Below are positions 1-10,700 of a stretch of DNA of 64,000 bases, in pieces. Within the stretch, counting starts at the first letter, position 1. Every line of letters starts with the position of its first letter. Both the position numbers and the translations under genes were made by a program. Source of the stretch: Osmanthus fragrans (taxonomy: Eukaryota; Streptophyta; Magnoliopsida; Lamiales; Oleaceae). Under the pieces are notes generated by a model. It saw only the letters and a program-made list of their open reading frames with translations. It was not told the origin of the DNA and ran no database searches. The stretch lies in the NCBI GenBank assembly GCA_019395295.1, contig CM033355.1:6442135-6506134 (forward strand), given 5' to 3'.

Positions 1-223
1 ATCCAACGCGTCACAAGGCGGCGCAGCAGCTTAAAATCATGATTGTGCCTCCGATGCCGCGACACAACCCCTGCTGCCGGCTGTGGTTTGTTGCCGGAAA
101 AGAAAGAAGTGTTGCCATAGAAGAAGAAAGAAGTGTTGCCGGAGAAGAAGAAATAAGGGTTGCTAGAGCTGGGGAGACGACGACGACGACAACAGCTCTC
201 GAATTGCCGGAGGGGACGGGGTG

Positions 224-226
<3 letters not shown>

Positions 227-254
<28 letters not shown>
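227..254. repeat. (AG)n microsatellite
   Basis: A perfect AG dinucleotide run of 14 units. It lies in a short low-complexity open frame rich in Arg, Glu and Thr that does not look like a gene. Nothing else is recognisable in the first 600 bases. Confidence 0.95.
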
Positions 255-257
<3 letters not shown>

Positions 258-647
258 AGGACGAGGAGGAGGAGGCGTTGAGGTATAGACAGTGAGAATG
301 AATTAGGGTTGAGGAAATATCGGAATATAATATATTTTATTGGAGACGTAGAAAGATTAATTGGTTTTTTATATATATTAATTAATTAATAAAATATCTG
401 ATTTTTGAATAGTTAAACCTTCCACCTTATTTTAGAATGATCAATTTTTAAACTAGAGTTTTGTGTAATTTCCACAATTTTTTATGATTCCATTGAAGGA
501 AGCGGGTTTGGCATGAGAATTGAGTCCCCAACATCACCTGCCATAAAAATAGTTTCATCTGTGCAGCTAGTTTCATTGACGGTCACAACTTTCAATCTCT
601 ATCATCATAGACTTAGTGGAGGCAATGGGTCGAGTCGGTTGGACTCG

Positions 648-729
648 GCTCGTGCTTGTACTCGGGCTCGGGCTCATTTGCCCAACGAGCTCGTGCTTGT
701 ACTCGGGCTCGGGCTCATTTGCCCAACGA
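648..729. repeat. 41-bp tandem duplication
   Basis: Two head-to-tail copies of a 41-bp GC-rich unit (648-688 and 689-729) built from CTCGGGCTCGGG-like words. The block stands out from the strongly AT-rich surroundings. No gene is seen from here to about 1400. Confidence 0.9.
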
Positions 730-1399
730 GCCGAGTAGGGCCCGATTCGTTTAAAAAAATGTGATCTCGACTCAACCCACGAGCTCGTGACTTGTGAGAT
801 CGCCTTTTTTTGTTTTTTATTTATTTATTTTTTAATACACGTTTTCTAAATATTTTTAAAAAAATATATTTTCGATAAATTTTTATCTTATAAGTATTTT
901 TATTTTGTAGATAATTTTTTTGGATAAAGTATTTTTTACTTATAACTTATAATTTATAAGTAATTTTAATTATAATGTATTTTTTTATGATTTTATCTTT
1001 TAAGTTATAAATAATACTTATAAGTTTTTTTGTAATTATAATTTAATTTTTTTACTTATAAATAATTTTTAGTTAATATATTTTTATTTTCAAGTTTGTT
1101 TTGAAGAAAACATGTTGATTGAAAATAATTATTTTATAAATGATAAAATTAAAAAAAAAAATGAGAAATTGTCAAATATTTTTTCAAAATATTTTTTCTT
1201 TTTAAAATAATAAAAAATAAACACTCCTCCTTTATCCGGGTTTGGGACCGACTACTTCAATAATTCAATTTCGAGTAGGCGGAGTTAAAAATTGTACACG
1301 AACAATTTGTTACGTGTACAATTTTTTTTAAAAAAAATTATAAATGTATTAAAATAAAAATTCGTCATGAATATACTTAAACTAAATATCACTTACTTG

Positions 1400-1825
1400 A
1401 CTACATGCAATTTCGACATATTTATCTTGCAGTCGAAAATGAGCGTCTTGTCAGTCATTCATGCACATTAATACTTCCAAAACATCTTGTTTTAGTCGAT
1501 TCCTAACCTCAAAGAGAACCCTAGACCCTACACTAAAAGCAGACTCCGAATATACAGTGCTAACATGAAGTGTTAGTAGATCTTTTGCCATTGTAGAAAC
1601 TATTGGTCATCGACGTTCATACTTTCACCAGAACTCAACTACTTTGTCTAAAGTTTTCCTTAGTGCATTGTTACTAGCCCAATTATGATTAAAGTAATCA
1701 AGTAATTCAGCAGACAACGTATTTGGACTATTACTTGATGTTTGAGTACATTCAGTGGAAGACAAACTATTACTACTGGAGAAACCACATACATATCTAG
1801 TTTGATCAAACCATTTAATGGACAA
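1400..1825 (-). pseudogene. hAT transposase C-terminal remnant
   Basis: Reading leftward, an open stretch (1825-1625) is followed by a segment that translates with stops but contains words such as PIVSTMAKDLL and SESAFSVGSRVL. These match the hAT-family C-terminal dimerisation domain (usual form: P-hydrophobic-x-x-x-A-x-D-hydrophobic-L, then SESAFS-x-G-x-R-V). Nonsense codons interrupt it, including TGA where Trp is usual just before the PI(V/L)S word. The N-terminal DNA-binding and catalytic parts are absent and no terminal inverted repeats are seen. The hAT assignment is fairly secure from the dimerisation motif; the subfamily is not resolved. Confidence 0.7.
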
Positions 1826-2780
1826 TTTTCATGAAAAACAAAGTCAAACGAATACCAAAAGATTCAAAATGTCAAATTTTTTCAGGTGAAAAATTATATC
1901 AATCAAACACAATTAATAAACAATTTCTGGTAAAACAAATTCTAAATAATTCAATTCCCTATAATTTGTTTTCTTTCCGCCCAAAATTTATCTTGCAATC
2001 AAACGGATCCTAAATGTTTGAAGTTGTAAAACTGTAAGGCAAAAATGCACATTTAGTCCCCATTTTACAAAGTCTATTAATAATTAATCCCCAACATTAA
2101 AAAATGCATCTTTTATTTCCTCAATGTTTTGCACTTGGTCCTTTTTTCATTTATTACTAGTTCGTGCCTTATGCGATGCACGAGTACTGTAATTATTGTA
2201 TTTTTATTAGCGTAGAAAGTAAGGTGCTATTGATTTTAGTTGAGAGTGTAAAATCAGCAGTAAGGATTAAAAATTATTTTTTATTTAGATAGAAGCATAT
2301 TGCTGTATTGAATAGTAATAATCATTTACGGATGTGTATTGAAATTTACCATTTATCATCAAATATTTACTTCAATACACTACTTCCACTAAATCATGTA
2401 ATCTAGAATGGAAGAAACACATGTCAAATTTTGCAAAAAATAAATAAATACACGTTCTTACACTAAATCTACAACTCAAATACATGAAGAAAAAATGAAA
2501 TTTTCAACAATTTCGACAGAAAGTAATAGAAATTGCGAGACGAACAAACAATTCTGGGTAGAAGGTAAGTCACAGATAGTAAATGTTCATCGCTCGCTTT
2601 GGTAAAATACATAGGGAAGAAATGAAGAGATTTTCGTGAGCAAAGTAAAAGAATATAGAGTGGTAATGAGATCAAAAGCTGGGCATAGTGGTACAGTATT
2701 GGCTCTATGGATGGTTGTGTGAAATTAGGCGTGATGGCAATTTCGCGTAAAAATGAAGAAAGAAAAAAAGTCTTGGAAGT

Positions 2781-2993
2781 GACATCTCGCACTATACTGT
2801 CTCGCACAGTGTCTCACAGCACAGTGCGAGATATTGTGCTATCTCATACTGTGCGAGGCATGTGCACTCTCACACTATGCGAGAGATGTCTCGCACTGTG
2901 TGAGGCATGTGAACTGTGTTGTCTCGTACAGTGCGAGACATGTGCACTGTGATGTCTCGCATAGTGTCTCACAGCACAGTGCGAGACATTTGC
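2781..2993. repeat. hairpin cassette 1 (TCTCGCACTGTG family)
   Basis: About 210 bp made almost entirely of direct and inverted copies of TCTCGCACTGTG and CACAGTGCGAGA. Two copies of a roughly 32-bp hairpin (starting at 2799 and 2953) bracket the block. A transcript from either strand would fold strongly. This is the first of four non-identical cassettes found at the same relative place in the surrounding repeat array. Confidence 0.85.
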
Positions 2994-3224
2994 TTTAATT
3001 TTTTTTTAATTTAAAAAAAAAATTAGGCATCTATAGTTTTTTTTTTTTTTTTTTTTTCACTTTACTTAGGAAATATATATATATTAGCGTCAAGATTTTA
3101 ATTTTTTTCAAAATCTTCTTAATTTAATTTTCGGTGTTTTTATAATTGAATATTTAGAAAATATTGATTTTTTTTTTGCCGATTGTGTATTTATTATATA
3201 TTAGATATTTTTAGGATTAGAATA

Positions 3225-3226
<2 letters not shown>

Positions 3227-3267
<41 letters not shown>
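3227..3267. repeat. (AT)n microsatellite
   Basis: Uninterrupted AT dinucleotide tract between array units. Confidence 0.95.
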
Positions 3268-3270
<3 letters not shown>

Positions 3271-3706
3271 ACACGAAAAAAAAATGAGAATGTTAAATAT
3301 TTAGAAAATATTCGATATTTTTTTTGTCGAATTGTATATTTATTATATATTAGATATTTTTAGGATTAGAATATGATATATATAGTAGGTTAAACACTAA
3401 TTCTGACACGCAAAAAGATAAAAATATATTAGCGTGAATATTTTAATTTTTTAAAATCTTCTTAATTTAGTTTTCGGTATTTTTATAATTGAATATTTAG
3501 GAAATATTTGATATTTCTTTTTGTCGAATTGTATATTTATGATATATTAGATATTTTTATTAGCGTGAAAATTTTAAAATTTTTAAAATTATATTATTAA
3601 TTTAGTTTTCGGTGTTGTTATAATTGAATATTTAGGAAATATTTGATATTTTTTTTGTCGAATTGTATATTTATTATATATTAGATATTTTTTTAGAATT
3701 ACAATA

Positions 3707-3708
<2 letters not shown>

Positions 3709-3763
<55 letters not shown>
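3709..3763. repeat. (AT)n microsatellite
   Basis: Uninterrupted AT tract of about 55 bp, the longest in the window, at the position equivalent to 3227-3267 in the neighbouring array unit. Confidence 0.95.
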
Positions 3764-3766
<3 letters not shown>

Positions 3767-3806
3767 ACATGCAAAAAAAAAAAAAAAAAATGCAACGTGA
3801 AACGTC

Positions 3807-3877
3807 TGAGAGTGCCACTCTCATATTTGAGAGTGTGACACTCTCAGAATGTGAGAGTGTCACACTCTCAAATATGA
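3807..3877. repeat. hairpin cassette 2 (GAGAGTGTGACACTCTC family)
   Basis: Three successive inverted repeats built on GAGAGTG and CACTCTC, some near-perfect palindromes of about 17-20 bp. It occupies the same place before the CATTTTACTTAAG block as cassette 1, but its sequence is different. Confidence 0.85.
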
Positions 3878-4161
3878 ATGTTAGAGGGAGTTTTAATTTT
3901 TTTTTTTCATTTTACTTAAGCAATATATATATATATATATAATAGCGTGAAATTTTTTTAAATTTAATTTTCAGTGCTTTTATAATTGAATATTTAGAAA
4001 ATATTTGATATTTTTTTTTTGCTGAATTGTATATTTATTATATATTAGATATTTTTAGGATAATGATAGAATATATATAGTAGGTTTAACAATAATTCTG
4101 CACACGCAAAAAGAAAAAAAAATATTAGCGTGAAAATTTTAATTTTTTAAAAATCTTCTTA

Positions 4162-4347
4162 GCCCTTGTTTGGTATCCATTCTTATTCTCATTTTTATTC
4201 TCATTTTCATTTTCAACCACACATTCTTTAATAAAATAATATTTTTCATCACATCAATAACTTTTCCTTCTTTTTCAACCACATATTCACTATTACATCA
4301 ACCCAAAAAATGCATTTTCTCCAACAAAATGGGTATCAAACAAGCCC
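4162..4347 (+). mobile_element. Tourist-like MITE, TSD TTA
   Basis: A 186-bp insertion with terminal inverted repeats GCCCTTGTTTGGTAT and ATCAAACAAGCCC, flanked by TTA at 4159-4161 and 4348-4350. The interior has the family-typical AACCACACATT and AATAAAATAATATT words. Removing it and one TTA restores AATCTTCTTAATTTAGTTTT, found uninterrupted in sister array copies (for example near 3113 and 5403). Short TIRs of this type with a TWA duplication indicate the PIF/Harbinger (Tourist) group. Confidence 0.9.
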
Positions 4348-4587
4348 TTAATTTAGTTTTCGGTGTTTTTATAATTGAATATTTAGGAAATATCTGATTT
4401 TTTTTTTTGCCGAATTGTATATTTATTATATATTAGATATTTTTATTAGTGTGAAGATTTTAAATTTTAAAATTATTTTAATTTAGTTTTCGATGTTGTT
4501 ATAATTGAATATTTAGGAAATATTTGATATTTTTTTTTGTCGAATTGTATATTTATTATATATTAGATATTTTAGGATTAGGATATG

Positions 4588-4618
<31 letters not shown>

Positions 4619-4633
4619 CACGAAAATAAAAAC

Positions 4634-4822
4634 TGGTCATCTCCGTAGCCGTGTCACGGTGTGGGCGTGTCCCGGTGATGACTCTGCATCACCGTGACAT
4701 GATCACGTTTGAGAGTCACACTCTCAAATTGCCATCACCGTAACCGTGATCGTGTCACGATGATGGCATGACATCACCGTGACACGATCACGTTTGAGAG
4801 TGTCAATCTCAAGACACTCTCT
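4634..4822. repeat. hairpin cassette 3 (CACCGTGACACGGTCACG family)
   Basis: About 190 bp of overlapping inverted repeats of CATCACCGTGACACGATCAC and its complement, combined with GAGAGTGT and ACACTCTC stems shared with cassette 2. It precedes the TTTCACTTTACTTAAGAAAT block of the third higher-order unit. Confidence 0.85.
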
Positions 4823-5135
4823 ACAGTTTATTTTTATTTTTTTCACTTTACTTAAGAAATATATTAGCGTCAAGATTTAATTTTTTTAAAATTTTATTAA
4901 TTTAGTTTTTGGTGATTTTATAATTGAATATTTAGGAAATATTTGATATCTGTTTTGTCGAATTGTATATTTATTATATATTAGATATTTTTATTAGCGT
5001 GAAGATTTTAAAGTTAAAATCATCTTAATTTAGTTTTCTGTGTTGTTATAATACAATATTTAGGAAATATTTGATATTTTTTTTTCGAATTATATATTTA
5101 TTATATATTAGATATTTTTAGGATTAGAAATTATG

Positions 5136-5328
5136 TCAGAAAATTCAGTAATTTTCACCTCTCATTAATGCGTTCAGTGTTGGAAAAAGGAAATGAATGG
5201 AAAAAAAGGGAAAAAAGAGGGGCTAAAATAGGGCCAAAATTTTCTTCTCTTACACATTTCTTCACGCTTCCAAGCAAAAAATGATGTCGTATTGATTGAC
5301 GATACGAATTGTTGACACGTGGCCAATA
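5136..5328. repeat. direct repeat, copy 1 of about 190 bp
   Basis: Begins GTCAGAAAATTCAGTA and includes CTCATTAATGCGTTCAGTGT. It is highly similar to 6120-6325. The second copy lies next to the putative Helitron 5' end, so this one looks like an internal duplicate of 5'-subterminal Helitron sequence. Confidence 0.9.
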
Positions 5329-5651
5329 TATAGTAGGTTTAACAGTAATTCTGACACGCAAAAAGAAAAAAAAATTAGCGTGAAGATTTTAATTTTTTAA
5401 AAATCTTCTTAATTTAGTTTTCATTGTTTTTATAATTGGAAATATCTGTTTTTTTTTTTCGAATTGTATATTTATTATATATTAGATATTTTTATTAGCG
5501 TGAAGATTTAAAATTTTTTTAAATCATCTTAATTTAATTTTTGGTGTTGTTATTTTTTTTTTGTTGAATTGTATATTTATTATATATTAAATATTTTTAG
5601 GATTAAGATAGGATATATATATATATATAAATATAATAACATTCCAAAAAA

Positions 5652-5795
5652 AAAGGCCATCTCCGTGACCGTGTCACGGTGATGGCATGGCATCACCGTG
5701 ACACGGTCACGTTTGAGAGTGTGTGACACTCTCAAATTGTCATCACCATGACACGGTCATGTTCGAGAGTATCACTTTCGAGACACTCTCTAGAG
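5652..5795. repeat. hairpin cassette 4
   Basis: A shorter version of cassette 3, with inverted CACCGTGACACGGTCACG arms followed by GAGAGTGTGTGACACTCTC. It is the fourth cassette, preceding the block at about 5808. Confidence 0.85.
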
Positions 5796-5818
5796 TTTTT
5801 TTTCCCACTTTACTTAAG

Positions 5819-5820
<2 letters not shown>

Positions 5821-5866
<46 letters not shown>
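5821..5866. repeat. (AT)n microsatellite
   Basis: Uninterrupted AT tract of about 46 bp within the fourth array unit. Confidence 0.95.
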
Positions 5867-5869
<3 letters not shown>

Positions 5870-6119
5870 CGTCAAGATTTAATTTTTTTAAAATTTTCTT
5901 AATTTTGTTTTCGATGTTTTTATAATTAATATTTAGGAAATATTTGATATTTGTTTTGCCAAATTGTATATTTATTCTATATTAGATATTTTTATTAGCG
6001 TGAAAATTTTAAATTTTTAAATTTTTGGTGTTGTTATAATTGAATATTTAGGAAATATTAGATTTTTTTTGCCGAATTGTATATTTATTATATATTAGAT
6101 ATTTTTAGAATTAGAAATT

Positions 6120-6325
6120 GTGTCAGAAAATTCAGTACATTTTCACCTCTCATTAATGCGTTCAGTGTTGGAAAAAGGAAATGGATGGAAAAAAAAGGGA
6201 AAAAAGAGGGGCTAAAACATGGTCTAAATTTTCTTCTCTTACATATTTCTTCACGCTTCCACATTACGCTTCCATGCAAAAAACGACGTTGTATTGATTG
6301 ACGATACAAATTGTCGACACGTAGT
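6120..6325. repeat. direct repeat, copy 2 of about 190 bp
   Basis: Near-identical partner of 5136-5328. It adds a small duplication of CTTCCACATTACGCTTCCAT and is followed within 35 bp by the Helitron-like 5' terminus. Confidence 0.9.
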
Positions 6326-6794
6326 AAAAAAAAAATCACTCTTTTATATAGTTAGGATATATTGACGGTTAAATAACTACATGGATAGTACATGTAGAGA
6401 GGATAAATCATCATTAAGCATTTCCAACTGGATATAATCAATGAGTTCTACTTGATGTACACTTTGGTATACATCAAATTTGATAGTTTGCCATATAACA
6501 AGCTATCATTTCATAGTTTCAAAAAAAAAACAGTTTTTTCTTCAATTATTTTCTTGAAACACATCAAATGTCAAGAAAAAATGTACACTCTATATGTACG
6601 TCTAGCATTTTTCATGATCATTAAGGATGACACTAGGAAGAGATGAAAACGAAGAGCTGTAATATTCCATGGACCGGGGCGAGATTAGAATATTCCCATT
6701 TTCTGTTCCATTTTGCTTATTTATTTTATTTTAAATATGATTTAGATTTTAAATTTTTAAAAATTAGAGGTTGGATGTGCAATATTTCCAAATG

Positions 6795-6965
6795 AAAAAG
6801 AGAAGGAAAATTGTGTTTGATGGAGATTATTGGAGAATTAATATATTTTAAATAGTGATATGATAGAAAATGTGTGGTTGAATAAAAATGAAAAGTTATT
6901 GAAAAATGTGTGATTGAAAATAAGTAAAAGAGTGAGAATAAAAAATAAAAATGTGGCCGGGCATA
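6795..6965 (-). mobile_element. degraded Tourist-like MITE
   Basis: Contains AAATGTGTGGTTGAA and AATGTGTGATTGAAAATAAG, reverse complements of the AACCACACATT words of the MITE family, with a weak TIR (TTGTGTTTGATGG). Target duplication not clear. It lies about 750 bp upstream of the RRM gene start. The rest of 6358-7200 shows no gene. Confidence 0.5.
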
Positions 6966-7199
6966 ACAACAAGATAGCAAGGGAGTGGGACCCAGAGCTG
7001 CCCTGTCGGGCTGCCCAGTTTTTTGCCCCAAACTTCGATTTCCTTTTGCTCGTTCACACTGTGAGAAGATGGAATGATGACTGTTTTCCAGATCATCTTT
7101 CTCCATCATCACAACCCCCTCTCCCTCTCTCAAAATCAAATTTCAAACGCAAATCCCTCAATTCCATAGTTAACTAATTCCATGTATATATGTATATAT

Positions 7200-7727
7200 T
7201 ACATAGCATTTTTTATTATTAGGGATTAATTCTTCATCATCAAAGGAAAAAAAAAAACAACAATTTCGTCCAATGATTCGCCTTTTCCCCACCACCCCCA
7301 TGTAGTCCATACATGTTCTTATTCTGTTCTCTTAAACATCTGACAGAACCCACTTCCCTTTTTGAGTTTTGACCTACTCCTACTCCTTTTCCACCTCACT
7401 AGTTGGAATTTTTTTTCTTCTTGAATCTCCTTTTTCTTAGTTTTAGGTTCTATTTTTCTTGATCTTTATGCCTCCTCATCTATTCAAACTCAAATCTCTC
7501 CTGTTCATCCCAATTTTCATGTATAAATAGTTAAAAAAATAATGCCCTTTTCACTCTCTTTGGTTTTCTTTCTCTAGGATTTTCCTATTGTAATGATATT
7601 TTCTCTTCATTGGATCAACATTAGTATCACTTATATTGCTATCGCTTTTATAATTAATTAAACGCCCTTTCTTTCAGACTCAATTTCCCCACAAAAAGTC
7701 TGTTTAAATTTGAGTAATTTCAGTGAT
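7200..7727 (+). promoter_or_regulatory. putative promoter and 5' leader of the RRM gene
   Basis: A pyrimidine-rich stretch leading to the ATG at 7728, with many CTCTTT and TTTCTT words typical of plant leaders. No convincing single TATA box or start site can be assigned. An upstream 5' UTR intron is possible but not demonstrable. Confidence 0.4.
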
Positions 7728-10700
7728 ATGGCTTATCAACAGCAGCCGCCACTCCCGGGTCCAAACTCAGGTTCGGGTCCGGGAGGGCTTCAGTACATGA
7801 ATTCTCCATTTGGGGATACCACTCTCACTAAGGTTTTTGTTGGAGGATTGGCCTGGGAAACGCGAAGTGAGATTTTGAGGCAGTATTTTGAGCAATTTGG
7901 GGAGATTCTCGAAGCCGTAGTCATTACTGATAAGAACACAGGCCGATCCAAAGGATACGGTTTTGTGAGTGTTATCTTGTTATCTTTTCCTTGAATAATA
8001 ATTTTTATTATCGAAGTCTGTAGAATTTGCTTTGTTTGATTGTTAGATGTGTATAAAGTTCGCACCATTCATGCTTGATATATCCCGCTTCTTAATTAAA
8101 AAAAAAAAAAAAAAACTTGGTGTAATTGATGCATCCGTCAATTTTTTTTGGATTTGTCTGCTTCGAAATATTTTATTTCGCTAATGTGGGATTCTGTTAT
8201 TAATGTGTTACTGACAAAGTGGAATGGCTGACAATTTAATGACTGGGGGAAATGGTGTTTGTATGGAGGATTTAGGTGACTTTCTGGGACCCCGAGTCAG
8301 CTAGAAGAGCATGTACTGATCCAACTCCAATCATTGATGGAAGGCGAGCAAATTGTAACTTGGCCTCCCTGGGGCGACCTCAGCCAGCACTTCCTTTTGG
8401 TAATGTACCTCATCTGGCCACACATATAGTGCTTGTTTGCTGTTAATCTTTTATACGCTTGTCATCTGTAGCAATATTACTTATTGGTGCTTTAATCCTG
8501 ATCGAATTACAGCTGTACTAACTACTATTAAGAAAATTATTTTTAATTTGTGCAAAATACCTGATGTTAGATTGGAAATATAATTGTGCTGTGGCTGTGA
8601 ACTTTTGTAAACAGGGTCACATAATTATCTTCTCCTGTTTCCAGTTTAAAGTATATTGTGTTGAATCCTGTCATTGTGCATTCATGTACATGCTTTTAAT
8701 CCTGCAATAATACCTCAAAACTTATTCCAGATTTTTTAAAAGCTGATGGTAAAAATTTGAGAAATATGAAAAATTTGACCAAGTGCGTAATCCAATAGTT
8801 AAATCCAGACTCAAAGTTAGGCATTTCCCAATTTTGTAGGAACTCTGTACTATAAAAAAAATGATATCTCGAATTATAGTTCCTCGGAGAAGTAAAATAT
8901 ACATCTGTTGACATCATCCCCACAGCGTATTTAACAAGTGCAGTATTTCAATTGTATCAATTGTATAAATAAATAACGAAATTGGGTAAATTTTATCAAC
9001 CATATGCAATTGAAGAATGATCCAATCCATTAAAATCTTTACTAATATTAGGGGTGTAATTTTTGTGAATCAATTCGATATTTCTACATTGGTACTAATT
9101 TCTCAAGTGACAACTGACTTGAGTTGAGGTATTTCACATCCCTATGGAGCCCCAACTTAGTAATACTTATAATTAATATAAAAGGGAGCTCAAAGCTTAG
9201 AACAAGTGCCTTGGGGCATTTCAGAGGAATTGTTTCAATTTTATGAGATGGTATAGAGTTATTACTTGGATTATGTGATAGAGTGAAAGTTTGATAAGTA
9301 TTCCTTATTTTTCTCTTTTTCTGTAAGATGTCATTAAACTAGATTACAACAATATGTTTTTCCTGATTTTGTTGCTCATAGGACGGTTTAGATCACCGGC
9401 ACCTTACCTTGGAGGTCTACCAGCTGCTAGGGGTGCTTATATTGGAAATTTTGGCTACCAACAGCCGGTTACATATGGCTACCAACAAGGCTTGGTGTAT
9501 TCTCCCTATGGGTGAGCTATGCATTATGATCATATCAGTCATTGTGTATTAAGAATATGTTTGTAGATAGTGAAGGTTGACTGGATCTGTATCCGTACTC
9601 CTGGTGTTTCTGAAGCATCACATCATGACTTTTTTCTACTGCCATTTCTTCTCGCTCCCGAATGTGAGAATACCTAGAATCTAGAGAAACAAAAGAAAAT
9701 ATGTAAATGAAATTCAGGAATGTATCATTTATATGGGATTTCAATTCTTTATCATTTCTCTTTTTGACTGTTTTGTCATCAAACTGTTCTGGTGCTTCTA
9801 GTTATCTCTGTTTGTTGGCATCTTCTTCACACCAGTGTTTAAAATTATCTCATGGAGATGTTTTGCTTTCGAGACGTGAGGTGTGATTCTCAATATTAAC
9901 CAATAAAATAATTTAATATAAAATGCGACATTCTATTCATGATAAACCATTTAAAAAATCTGTAATAGGATTCAACAAAAAATGTAAGGTCAATTTTGCA
10001 AACCATAAACATAGAATGGATTGACAAAATTGCAACAAATAAATTTACATATTAGTAATCACATAAAAAGACCATTGAACAACAATTAGAGCTAAAAGTG
10101 TAAAACAAATTAAACAATTGATAAGCTATTTACGAATTTTCTTGCTTTGAATTAAAAAAAAAAAAAAAAAAAATGTCACAGAGCATCTTCAGTTGGAGGA
10201 GTAGAGGGCTAGTGCTCACAAAAACCGTTCACTTTTTCTTTTCTGTCTTTTGTGATACCCAATTTTCCTTTTTAGGTTTTAAGGGTTGGTTTTTGTTTAG
10301 AGCAAAAAGTTCTTTCAAAACGATTTTCCCTATGAAAAGTCAATTTAAAAAGGTGCTGGTAAGTTAAAATGACTCAGGAGCTAGACTAAGGCAGTTCATG
10401 TCTCAGCTTCCCTGAAGCTTATGCACTGAGGTGGGCACCTTAGTCAAGAATTACATCTTGAAAATGCAAAGTAGGTTTGAGGCTCCTAATTGCATTTAAA
10501 ATTTTCATTGGTATTTTATTCACTTCATGCTTCTTATTCTGGGTCAGGCATGATTTGACATTTGCATGTGGTAGCATGGAATGCAAATTATTATGTCTGA
10601 AATAAACTTATTTACCTGTAGCCCTTTCAGTCCATCTTGTCAATTTATAATTTTTGATGAAACATTTGAGCTTCTGGTGTGTATCTGAAACTAGAAGTTC

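Larger units (their letters stand above)
3050..6115. repeat. higher-order AT-rich tandem array
   Basis: At least twelve diverged copies of a core of about 130 bp. Each starts with ATTAGCGTGAAGATTTTAA-like sequence and ends with ATTTATTATATATTAGATAT. Core starts lie near 3086, 3424, 3558, 3943, 4128, 4447, 4862, 4995, 5374, 5494, 5866 and 5994. Pairs of cores are separated by spacers holding (AT)n tracts and a TTTCACTTTACTTAAGAAAT block near 3058, 3908, 4845 and 5808, giving a higher-order period of about 0.85-0.96 kb. Each higher-order unit begins with a hairpin cassette. No coding sequence is present. Confidence 0.85.
2157..6357 (-). mobile_element. Helitron-like element with internal hairpin/satellite array
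   Basis: On the minus strand the 5' end reads TCCTAACTATATAAAAGAGT (from 6357 leftward), the TC-start, TATAAAAGAG style of plant Helitrons, and the base before it is A. The 3' end at 2157 reads CTAG followed by T, with a short GC-rich inverted repeat (TCGTGC at 2162-2167, GCACGA at 2178-2183) just inside. Insertion between A and T and absence of a target duplication fit Helitrons. No RepHel coding is present, so it is non-autonomous. The hairpin sits closer to CTAG than is typical, which lowers confidence. Most of the inside is the repeat array described separately. Confidence 0.6.

Noticed and set aside
39..281. Open frame of 80 codons at the window start
   Set aside because: Composed of Arg/Glu/Thr runs from GAA, ACG and AG repeats; no conserved motif and no splice context.
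2707..2952. 81-codon frame with repeated Cys/Leu words
   Set aside because: Produced by the TCTCGCACTGTG hairpin repeats; not protein-like.
2781..5795. CRISPR array
   Set aside because: Repeats are overlapping inverted words without regular spacers, in plant nuclear DNA with no cas genes.
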